Source: Actinomycetes bacterium (GTDB lineage: Bacteria > Actinomycetota > Actinomycetes > Actinomycetales > JAJYRW01). From it: a DNA stretch of 5,077 nucleotides. The notes under the pieces are model-generated. The model had not been told where the DNA came from. It saw nothing but the letters and a program-made list of their open reading frames with translations, and made no database searches. Shown here piece after piece: positions 1 to 5,077 of this stretch (positions are counted from its first letter, which is position 1; each line of letters begins with the position of its first letter). The stretch is taken from positions 1-5,077 of the forward strand of contig JAJYRW010000138.1 of NCBI GenBank assembly GCA_021793895.1, given 5' to 3'. Made by a program: the position numbers and the translations under genes.

Positions 1-1
1 G

Positions 2-1528
2 GTAGGCCTCCGCGAGCGCCTGTTGGGCGCCGGTGCGTGGGTCGAGTTTGGTGAAGCGGCCGGAGGCGTCGGTCGCGAGCGCCACCCCGAGTTTGGAGTC
101 TTTTGCGATCCGCACGACACCCGCATCATCGGGCATGGCCTGCGCGGTGTCGCCCTGCGCGTAGCGGTCGAACTGGCGCGTGACCCAGGATTTATCGGCC
201 TGGTTGGGCGCGCCGACCAGGCGCAGGATTTGTTCCGAAATTTCTGCTGCGGTCTGGGGGCGCGGCAGGTCTTCGGCGCGGTCGGCCTGCAGGCCGTCCT
301 GCCAGGCGGGGCGCGCGAAGGGGCGGTCGTAAACCGGGCCGTCGTGCGCGACCGTGCGGGGATCAACGTCGACGATGCGCTGGCCATTCCAGTCGATGGT
401 CAGGCGCTCAGAGTCGTTTACTTCACCGATTACGGCTGCTTCGATTCCCCACTTTTTCGTGATCGCGAGGAAGGAGTCCAGTTTGTCTGGGGCGACAACG
501 GCCATCATGCGCTCTTGGGATTCCGACATGAGAATCTCGCCCGCATTTAAGTCGGGGTCGCGCAGCGGAACGGTTTCGAGGTCGACGTGCATGCCGCCGT
601 CCCCGTTGGAGGCCAGTTCGGAGGTCGCGCACGAAATGCCTGCCGCTCCGAGGTCTTGGATTCCGTCGACGAGGTCGGCTTCGAAGAGTTCGAGGCAGCA
701 CTCGATGATCAGTTTTTCCAGGTACGGGTCGCCAGCCTGGACGTTGGGGCGGGCGGCGGGTTCGCCGTCTTCAAAACTTTGGGACGACAGCACTGACGCC
801 CCGCCGATTCCGTCGCCTCCGGTGCGCGCTCCGAAGAGCACGACCTTATTGCCCACGCCGGTGGCGTTGGCGAGGTGAATGTCTTCATGGCGCAGCACGC
901 CCAGGGCGAGCGCGTTGACGAGCGGGTTGTTTTGGTATGCGGAGTCGAATACGAGTTCGCCGCCCACATTGGCCACGCCCAGGGTGTTGCCGTAGTGCGA
1001 GAGGCCGGAGACGGCGCCTTTAAGAATGCGGGCGGTATCGGGATGATCGATGGCGCCGACGCGCAATTGGTCCATGACGGCAACGGGGCGCGCGCCCATC
1101 GAGATGATGTCGCGCACGATGCCGCCAATACCGGTCGCGGCGCCCTGGAACGGTTCGATGTAGCTGGGGCTGTTGTGCGATTCAATTTTGAAAGTCACGG
1201 CCCAGCCCTCGCCCACGTCCACGACGGGAGCGTTTTGGCCGATGCCAACCAACTGGTGGGCGCGCATCGCCTCGGTGGTCTTTTCCCCAAACTGCTTCAG
1301 GTGGACCTTCGAAGACTTATAGGAGCAGTGCTCGGACCACATGACCGAGTACATGGCGAGCTCCGCCGCGGTGGGCCGCCGGCCCAGCAGCGTGCGGATT
1401 TCTTGGTACTCGTTTTCGCGCAATCCCAACTCGGCCCAGTTCTGGGCCTCTTCGGGGGTTGCTGCGGCGTTTTCAACCGTGTCGAGGTTATTTGAAGCGG
1501 TCTTGCCGTTTCCAGGCACGCTGGTCAT
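2..1528 (-). CDS. purL: Phosphoribosylformylglycinamidine synthase subunit PurL (small type), N-terminal two thirds, truncated by the left window edge
   Basis: PurL is the synthetase subunit of FGAR amidotransferase. It uses ATP and ammonia, delivered from glutamine by PurQ with PurS as bridge, to convert FGAR to FGAM in the fourth step of cytosolic purine synthesis. Reading the minus strand from 1528 gives 509 uninterrupted codons. Visible family motifs are [12 protein letters not shown] at residues 63-74 (catalytic His67, ATP-site Tyr70), ESHNSPS at 116-122 (Mg ligand Glu116, His118), [13 protein letters not shown] at 128-140, [11 protein letters not shown] at 233-243, [16 protein letters not shown] at 290-305 and SESQERM at 335-341. 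The absence of a large N-terminal extension and the start near residue 40 of the core fit small PurL (about 750 residues), so roughly a third is missing. The ATG at 1528 is chosen because AAAGGAA lies 4 nt upstream. Odd point: the usual ESHNHPS reads ESHNSPS, with Ser120. It is divergent from the next gene. Identification is very secure. Confidence 0.97.
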   Translation of the reverse strand, partial: MTSVPGNGKTASNNLDTVENAAATPEEAQNWAELGLRENEYQEIRTLLGRRPTAAELAMYSVMWSEHCSYKSSKVHLKQFGEKTTEAMRAHQLVGIGQNAPVVDVGEGWAVTFKIESHNSPSYIEPFQGAATGIGGIVRDIISMGARPVAVMDQLRVGAIDHPDTARILKGAVSGLSHYGNTLGVANVGGELVFDSAYQNNPLVNALALGVLRHEDIHLANATGVGNKVVLFGARTGGDGIGGASVLSSQSFEDGEPAARPNVQAGDPYLEKLIIECCLELFEADLVDGIQDLGAAGISCATSELASNGDGGMHVDLETVPLRDPDLNAGEILMSESQERMMAVVAPDKLDSFLAITKKWGIEAAVIGEVNDSERLTIDWNGQRIVDVDPRTVAHDGPVYDRPFARPAWQDGLQADRAEDLPRPQTAAEISEQILRLVGAPNQADKSWVTRQFDRYAQGDTAQAMPDDAGVVRIAKDSKLGVALATDASGRFTKLDPRTGAQQALAEAY

Positions 1529-1532
1529 CTGG

Positions 1533-1539
1533 TTCCTTT
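1533..1539 (-). promoter_or_regulatory. Shine-Dalgarno of purL
   Basis: On the minus strand AAAGGAA is followed by CCAG and then ATG. It is the clearest ribosome binding site in the window and fixes the purL start at 1528. Confidence 0.75.
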
Positions 1540-1563
1540 AACTGATGATCCCTGTGAGACTCC

Positions 1564-1577
1564 CCCAGATTACTGGG
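1564..1577. promoter_or_regulatory. Short inverted repeat over a candidate purL -10 (TAATCT)
   Basis: CCCAG (1564-1568) and CTGGG (1573-1577) are perfect inverted arms around ATTA. On the minus strand the centre reads TAATCT (1572-1567), a reasonable actinobacterial -10 hexamer that would start transcription about 30 nt before the purL ATG. No convincing -35 is seen upstream. The arms could be an operator over the promoter or a small hairpin in the leader. This is inference; 5-bp arms also occur by chance. Confidence 0.25.
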
Positions 1578-1608
1578 CAGCGCGCAGGTATGAAACACCC
1601 CCACCCAC

Positions 1609-1616
1609 GAACGTTC
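1609..1616. repeat. 8-bp perfect palindrome GAACGTTC upstream of purL
   Basis: GAACGTTC reads the same on both strands and lies about 80 bp upstream of the purL start, between two other palindromes. It could be half of an operator for a dimeric regulator. It lacks the longer spaced arms of the actinobacterial LexA box, so no regulator is named. Confidence 0.25.
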
Positions 1617-1619
1617 CCG

Positions 1620-1676
1620 CGCGGCCTGCGCATTCGTCCTCGCACGCCCCGCGGATCCGCGCCCACGCAGGCCGCG
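1620..1676. repeat. Nested inverted repeat: 11-bp arms enclosing a 12-bp perfect palindrome
   Basis: CGCGGCCTGCG (1620-1630) and CGCAGGCCGCG (1666-1676) are exact reverse complements 35 bp apart. Between them CGCGGATCCGCG (1650-1661) is itself a perfect 12-bp palindrome. The whole could extrude as a cruciform with a side hairpin, or fold in an RNA leader of purL if transcription begins further upstream. No run of T follows on either strand, and both neighbouring genes point away from it, so a terminator is unlikely. The arms are seen directly; any function is inference. Confidence 0.5.
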
Positions 1677-1766
1677 AAAGCAGCCGCGAAATTTTGTTGA
1701 TCTCATCCGGATTGCGTTCACATGGCGGCCACCCCAGGTCATCACTACTGTCATGGATAGCCCCGT

Positions 1767-1795
1767 TTTCCAACCCGCGGGACGGCCAATTTAAT
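1767..1795 (+). promoter_or_regulatory. Candidate sigma-70-type promoter for the DUF2165-ligase pair
   Basis: TTTCCA (1767-1772, four of six matches to TTGACA), a 17-bp spacer and TTTAAT (1790-1795, five of six matches to TATAAT) are correctly placed. Transcription would begin near 1802, leaving a leader of under 20 nt that still includes the GGAG site. This rests on pattern matching by eye only. Confidence 0.4.
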
Positions 1796-1807
1796 GCCAA
1801 GCAGAAC

Positions 1808-1811
1808 GGAG
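1808..1811 (+). promoter_or_regulatory. Shine-Dalgarno of the DUF2165 gene
   Basis: GGAG ends 7 nt before the ATG at 1819, which is normal spacing. It supports that start over later methionines such as residue 50. Confidence 0.6.
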
Positions 1812-1818
1812 CGGACTC

Positions 1819-2391
1819 ATGCAGCCCGTGGCCTCAACGATCAAAGCTTTTCGCTATGTCAAAGCGCTGTTAGTGGCGACTGTGGGCGGATTCGCGGCCC
1901 TCGTAGTTTTCGGAAATATCACCGACTATGACTCGAACTTCCAATTCGTAAAGCACGTCCTCGCGATGGACTCCCGCCGCGCAGATCTCGGTAAAACCAT
2001 CGAGTACCGCGCTATTGAGTGGGAATGGGCCTGGCACGCCGCGTATATCGGCGTGATCCTGGTGGAAATCTTCATCATGGCTGCCTGCCTCTACGGCGCC
2101 TACCGCATGGCGCGCGTTGCTTCCCTCACCACTGATGTCGAGTTCTACACCGCCAAGAAGTGGGGCGTGCTCGGTCTGACCGGCGGCTTGTTCCTGTGGT
2201 TCTTCGGTTTCCAAGCAGTGGGCGGCGAGTGGTTCGCGATGTGGATGAATGAGAACTGGAATGGCATTCCCGATGCGGTGCGACTGTGTACCTATATCGC
2301 GACCGTTCTGATCATCGTGCTGATCGGCGGCGACCGTTTTGATCGCGCCCCAGTTGATGCCAATAAAGCGGTAGCCGCGCGCGAGGTCTGA
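1819..2391 (+). CDS. DUF2165 family small integral membrane protein
   Basis: This 190-residue protein has four hydrophobic segments: about residues 14-34, 75-97, 116-136 and 156-171. There is no cleavable signal peptide, so it should be a polytopic inner-membrane protein. I recognise the DUF2165 pattern: N33-ITDYDSNFQFVKHVLAMD after helix 1, His73 and Tyr76 leading into helix 2, LGLTGGLFLWFFGF in helix 3, then VGGEWFAMW and an NWNG loop (146-149) before helix 4. The strongly conserved aromatic and acidic residues in the loops suggest a specific site, but no biochemical role for the family is known to me. The length is typical and the frame is intact. Transcription is divergent from purL. The stop codon is 5 nt before the ligase GTG, so the two are probably one transcript. 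Family assignment is confident; function is unknown. Confidence 0.88.
   Translation: MQPVASTIKAFRYVKALLVATVGGFAALVVFGNITDYDSNFQFVKHVLAMDSRRADLGKTIEYRAIEWEWAWHAAYIGVILVEIFIMAACLYGAYRMARVASLTTDVEFYTAKKWGVLGLTGGLFLWFFGFQAVGGEWFAMWMNENWNGIPDAVRLCTYIATVLIIVLIGGDRFDRAPVDANKAVAAREV
2383..2386 (+). promoter_or_regulatory. Probable Shine-Dalgarno of the ligase, inside the end of the DUF2165 gene
   Basis: GAGG lies 10 nt before the GTG at 2397, within the last codons of the upstream gene. The long spacing is marginal. Termination of the upstream gene at 2391 could instead feed ribosomes directly to the GTG. Confidence 0.4.
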
Positions 2392-2396
2392 GTACC

Positions 2397-3401
2397 GTGA
2401 AATTGCCCGTAATGCCGCCCGTGCAACCGATGCTGGCGGCCATCACCAAGGAGATCCCACCGGGGCAGCAATATGAGCCAAAGTGGGATGGCTTTCGGGC
2501 AATCATTTTCCGCGATGGCGATGAGATCCTCATCGGGTCGCGGAATACGAAACCAATCGAGCGCTACTTTCCCGAGCTCGTCGCGGCGTTGCGCTCTACG
2601 CTGCCGCAACGCTGCGTGCTCGACGGAGAGATCGTCATCCAAAATTCCGATGGCGTCTTGGATTTCCCGGCCCTCCAGCAGCGCATTCATCCAGCGGAGT
2701 CGCGCATCAATAAGTTGTCGCGCGAGACGCCCGCGCAGTTTGTCGCGTTCGACTGTCTCGCGTTGGGCGCGGATGCGCTGTTGGAGGAGCCGCTGTCTCG
2801 CCGGCGGAAAATCCTTGCGGGCGCGCTGGATTTTACCGCCGATCCGCTCGTTGCTTTAACCCCCGCGACCGACGACCTGGAACTCGCGCGCGAGTGGTTC
2901 ATCGAATTTGAGGCGCGCGGCGTCGAGGGCATAGTCGCCAAGCGCCATGACCTGAAATATTTGCCGGGCCAGCGCGCCATGACAAAGATCAAGCACGTGC
3001 GCACCGCGGACTGCGTCGTTGCTGGCTACCGCCCCTATAAAGGTGACGCGCACGCAATTGGTTCGCTCCTGCTGGGCCTGTATACCGAGGCCGGCGAATT
3101 GGCTTCAGTCGGCATTGTGGGCACCTTTTCGCAGCGCCGTCGCCGCGAACTATTCGAGGAGTTACAGCCCCTCGTCACCACGCTCACCGGTCACCCCTGG
3201 GCACCGATTGTGGACGACGCCACTCCCGTCGGGTCCGCCAGCTCGGCTGCCGCTGGGGCGCGCAAACCCCAAGATGCGGCGGTGAGTCGGTGGAGTGGGA
3301 ATAAGAATTTGGAGTTTGTGCGCTGGCGCACCGACCGGGACCCGCAGTCGTGCACTTTCGCGCAGCTTGAGCAACCGGAAGCCGACAAGAAGTCCCCGTG
3401 A
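2397..3401 (+). CDS. ligC: LigC-type ATP-dependent DNA ligase with a shortened OB-fold domain
   Basis: This enzyme family seals DNA nicks through a lysyl-AMP intermediate and assists repair beside the NAD-dependent LigA. The 334-residue protein has the full nucleotidyltransferase core: motif I KWDGFR with nucleophile Lys29, GSRN at 47-50, motif III DGE at 76-78, motif IIIa FVAFD at 115-119, motif IV EGIVAKR at 177-183 and motif V KIKHVRTADCVV at 197-208. The GTG start is chosen because KLPVMPPVQPML matches the usual LigC N-terminus. The OB fold follows from about residue 209: YRPYKGDAHAIGSLLLGLY, then SVGIVGTF. Odd point: EFV (306-308) runs straight into RWRTDRDPQSCTFAQLE (309-325, motif VI). 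Mycobacterial LigC, from memory, has about 27 residues between these blocks, including a conserved EV-x-Y and FRH strand pair. The linker at 269-295 is Ala/Ser-rich. It is probably expressed with the upstream membrane-protein gene. No Ku or LigD gene is nearby. Confidence 0.9.
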   Translation: MKLPVMPPVQPMLAAITKEIPPGQQYEPKWDGFRAIIFRDGDEILIGSRNTKPIERYFPELVAALRSTLPQRCVLDGEIVIQNSDGVLDFPALQQRIHPAESRINKLSRETPAQFVAFDCLALGADALLEEPLSRRRKILAGALDFTADPLVALTPATDDLELAREWFIEFEARGVEGIVAKRHDLKYLPGQRAMTKIKHVRTADCVVAGYRPYKGDAHAIGSLLLGLYTEAGELASVGIVGTFSQRRRRELFEELQPLVTTLTGHPWAPIVDDATPVGSASSAAAGARKPQDAAVSRWSGNKNLEFVRWRTDRDPQSCTFAQLEQPEADKKSP

Positions 3402-3412
3402 CGAGGCTCACG

Positions 3413-3442
3413 TCGACGCGCTGCGCACCGGGGCGGTAGTAT
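3413..3442 (+). promoter_or_regulatory. Candidate promoter for the helicase
   Basis: TCGACG (3413-3418, four of six to TTGACA), an 18-bp spacer and TAGTAT (3437-3442, five of six to TATAAT) give a plausible sigma-70-type promoter. It would produce a leader of about 130 nt before the helicase ATG. A long structured leader is common on cold-shock deaD mRNAs, which makes the site credible, but this is by eye only. Confidence 0.35.
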
Positions 3443-3529
3443 TAACCGACCTTGGAGTTCTTGTCGTGCTCCCCTTTTGTGTGTCTGTAGCGGAAAAGCC
3501 GCCGCAGCGATGTTCGGGGCAGCGACCCA

Positions 3530-3548
3530 CAACCGCCGACGGTGGTTG
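3530..3548 (+). promoter_or_regulatory. Stable hairpin in the helicase leader
   Basis: CAACCGCC (3530-3537) pairs with GGTGGTTG (3541-3548) around a GAC triloop: eight base pairs, one of them G-U. No T run follows, so it is not an intrinsic terminator. It ends 32 nt before the ATG at 3581, so it could shape translation initiation or be a target of the helicase itself. That role is inference. Confidence 0.45.
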
Positions 3549-3580
3549 AAGAAACGCTCCCGAAATCGAAATGGCTGTTA

Positions 3581-5077
3581 ATGACCGATGTTTCCGGGCT
3601 GCCTGCTGGCGCCCCAACTTTTGCTGCTCTAGATCTACCTAAAACCCTCACTGACGCGATTGCGGATCTCGGATTCACCGAGCCGACCGCGATTCAGCTC
3701 GAGGCAATTCCGGCTCTTTTGGCCGGCCGCGACATCACGGGTATCGCCCAAACCGGTACCGGTAAGACCGCGGCATTCGGCTTGCCGATGCTCGCGCAGA
3801 TTGATCCGAAACTGCGCGCTGTGCAGTCCCTTGTGCTTGCCCCCACTCGCGAACTGGCGATTCAGGTCGCCGAACACATCGAGTCCTACGCCAAATATGA
3901 GCGGGGAATCGAAGTAGTTGCCGTATATGGCGGCGCGCCGTTCCACACCCAGGCCCGCGCCCTGCACCGCGGCGCCCAGATTGTCGTCGGCACCCCCGGC
4001 CGCGTGATCGACCACCTCGAACGCCGCACTCTCAAGCTCGACCAGGTGCGTTTCTTAGCCCTTGATGAGGCTGACGAGATGCTGCGCATGGGCTTTGCCG
4101 AAGACGTAGAACAAATCTTCAGCCACGCCCCGCAGGAACGCCAGGTGGCGCTGTTCTCCGCCACGATGCCCTCCGACATTGTGCGCGTGGCCAAGCGTCA
4201 CCTGAATAATCCCGTCCAGATCGCGGTTGCGCGCCAGGCCTCGACCGTTACTTCCGTTAACCAGACTTACGCCGTGGTGCCGTTCCGTCACAAGGCCGGA
4301 TCGCTCAGCCGCGTGCTAGCAACTTCGGATGCCGATGCGGCAATCGTGTTTGTGCGCACCCGCTCCGCGGCCGAAGAAGTGGGCGTTGAACTCGTCGCCC
4401 GCGGCATTTCGGCAGCCACCATCAGTGGCGATGTCGCGCAAAAGGACCGCGAAAAAATTGTTGAGCGCCTGCGTGACGGCTCCCTCGACGTGCTGGTCGC
4501 CACCGATGTGGCCGCCCGCGGCCTCGACGTGGATCGCATCGGACTCGTCGTGAACTTCGACATCCCGCGCGAAGCCGAAGCCTATGTTCACCGCATTGGC
4601 CGCACCGGCCGCGCGGGACGTACCGGTGAAGCACTCACCTTCGTGACTCCGCATGAGCGCGGCAAACTGCGCAATATTGAGCGCGTTACCCGCCAGCAGC
4701 TCGAAGAAATCACCATTCCTACCCCGGCCGATGTGTCCGCGCACCGCGCCAAGAAACTGCTCGAAAAGACGCCGGAACGCCTCACCCGTGGTCGCCTCGA
4801 GCTCTACCGCGACCTGATCGAGGCGCATTTGGCTGAAAGCGAGATGGATCCCATCGATCTCCTCGCTACCATCACCGCGCTCAACGTGGGCGATACCGGG
4901 CCGAAACTGCTCGACCGCCGCGATGAGACCGTCCCCGACCAGCACAGCTTCGTGGAAGAATCACGCGGCTCCCGCAAGTCCGACCGCGGCGATCGCTTCG
5001 AACGCTCCGGTGGCGGCAGCCGCCGCTCCGGCGGAGGCCAGCGTTACCGCGTTGCCGTTGGACATAACCACGGCGCG
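3581..5077 (+). CDS. deaD: DEAD-box ATP-dependent RNA helicase, DeaD/CsdA type, truncated by the right window edge
   Basis: The protein unwinds short RNA duplexes with ATP and in this family aids ribosome assembly and mRNA turnover, especially in the cold. All helicase motifs are present in 499 codons: Q motif GF-x2-PT-x-IQ at 31-39, motif I AQTGTGKT at 56-63 (Lys62), PTREL at 88-92, TPGR at 138-141, DEAD at 162-165, SAT at 193-195, motif V TDVAARGLD at 308-316 and motif VI HRIGRTGRAGR at 337-347. After the RecA pair comes a helical region (about 365-450), an Arg/Gly/Ser-rich linker (about 461-487), and YRVAVGHNHGA, the first strand of a DbpA-type RNA-binding domain, where the window ends. 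This domain order marks DeaD rather than RhlE or SrmB. The ATG at 3581 gives a natural N-terminus but has no clear ribosome binding site. In-frame GTG 3542 and CTG 3575 are weaker alternatives. A leaderless or hairpin-controlled start is possible. Confidence 0.95.
   Translation, partial: MTDVSGLPAGAPTFAALDLPKTLTDAIADLGFTEPTAIQLEAIPALLAGRDITGIAQTGTGKTAAFGLPMLAQIDPKLRAVQSLVLAPTRELAIQVAEHIESYAKYERGIEVVAVYGGAPFHTQARALHRGAQIVVGTPGRVIDHLERRTLKLDQVRFLALDEADEMLRMGFAEDVEQIFSHAPQERQVALFSATMPSDIVRVAKRHLNNPVQIAVARQASTVTSVNQTYAVVPFRHKAGSLSRVLATSDADAAIVFVRTRSAAEEVGVELVARGISAATISGDVAQKDREKIVERLRDGSLDVLVATDVAARGLDVDRIGLVVNFDIPREAEAYVHRIGRTGRAGRTGEALTFVTPHERGKLRNIERVTRQQLEEITIPTPADVSAHRAKKLLEKTPERLTRGRLELYRDLIEAHLAESEMDPIDLLATITALNVGDTGPKLLDRRDETVPDQHSFVEESRGSRKSDRGDRFERSGGGSRRSGGGQRYRVAVGHNHGA

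Larger units (their letters stand above)
1529..1818. other. Divergent intergenic region between purL and the DUF2165 gene
   Basis: These 290 bp separate two outward-facing genes and must hold both promoters unless transcripts come from elsewhere. I see the palindromic elements listed separately, a plausible plus-strand promoter near 1767-1795, a weak minus-strand -10 at 1567-1572, and ribosome binding sites at each end. Open frames here on the minus strand show no recognisable protein and no ribosome binding site. Confidence 0.7.
3402..3580. other. Intergenic region between the ligase and the DEAD-box helicase
   Basis: These 179 bp contain no recognisable gene. They hold a candidate promoter (3413-3442), a hairpin (3530-3548) and an out-of-frame ATG just before the helicase start. 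I see no GC hairpin followed by T residues behind the ligase, so readthrough from the upstream pair into the helicase cannot be excluded. Confidence 0.6.

Noticed and set aside
23..1495. Long plus-strand open frames (23-550, 354-878, 875-1495) opposite purL
   Set aside because: They lie wholly antisense to a clearly conserved purL and show no recognisable domain. Long antisense frames are expected where codons end in G or C.
1620..1676. Nested inverted repeat as a bidirectional terminator
   Set aside because: Both flanking genes are transcribed away from it, and no T run follows either arm.
1488..1800. Minus-strand open frames of 88 and 76 codons upstream of and overlapping the purL start
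   Set aside because: No recognisable family, no ribosome binding site, odd composition, and they cross the palindromic region. They are best read as non-coding leader or promoter DNA.
3542..3580. GTG at 3542 as the helicase start
   Set aside because: No ribosome binding site precedes it, it lies inside the stem of the hairpin, and the extra 13 residues do not resemble the family N-terminus.
3571..3642. 23-codon Cys-rich frame beginning at the ATG 10 nt before the helicase start
   Set aside because: Too short to support as a gene, with no ribosome binding site, and mostly inside the helicase coding region. Kept only as a possible regulatory upstream frame.
4316..4945. 209-codon minus-strand frame inside the helicase gene
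   Set aside because: It is antisense to conserved helicase motifs V and VI and has no recognisable domain.
1..5077. Mobile elements, CRISPR arrays, tRNA or rRNA genes, toxin-antitoxin or defence genes
   Set aside because: I looked for transposase motifs, regularly spaced repeats, cloverleaf-like segments and small paired genes, and saw none. The window reads as ordinary core chromosome.

Overview
The window is chromosomal DNA from a GC-rich Gram-positive bacterium, most likely an actinobacterium. The evidence is a small-type PurL and a LigC-type ATP-dependent DNA ligase that both resemble mycobacterial proteins as I remember them, GTG start usage, and strongly G/C-ending codons. The genus cannot be fixed from sequence alone. 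An Actinomycetales/Micrococcales-type lineage is a guess.

Layout from left to right. Positions 2-1528 on the minus strand hold the first 509 codons of purL (purine biosynthesis, FGAR to FGAM), running off the left edge. Positions 1529-1818 are a 290-bp divergent intergenic region. It holds candidate promoters for both flanking genes and several perfect palindromes, including a 12-bp palindrome nested inside an 11-bp inverted repeat. Positions 1819-2391 on the plus strand encode a four-helix DUF2165-family membrane protein. Five bases later a GTG start opens a LigC-like ATP-dependent DNA ligase (2397-3401), probably co-transcribed with it. A 179-bp gap with a candidate promoter and a strong hairpin follows. 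A DEAD-box RNA helicase of the DeaD/CsdA type (3581 to the right edge, 499 codons) then runs out of the window just as its DbpA-like RNA-binding domain begins.

The genes do not form one pathway: purine synthesis, an unknown membrane function, DNA end/nick sealing and RNA remodelling are side by side. The only tight functional-looking unit is the DUF2165-ligase pair. Nothing here is a mobile element, CRISPR array, RNA gene or defence island, and I do not see a new multi-gene system. The most notable observation is that the ligase appears to lack about 27 residues (81 bp, in frame) from its C-terminal OB-fold domain, although every nucleotidyltransferase motif is intact. Secondary points are a Ser in place of the second His of the PurL ESHNHPS motif, and the palindrome-rich purL upstream region.
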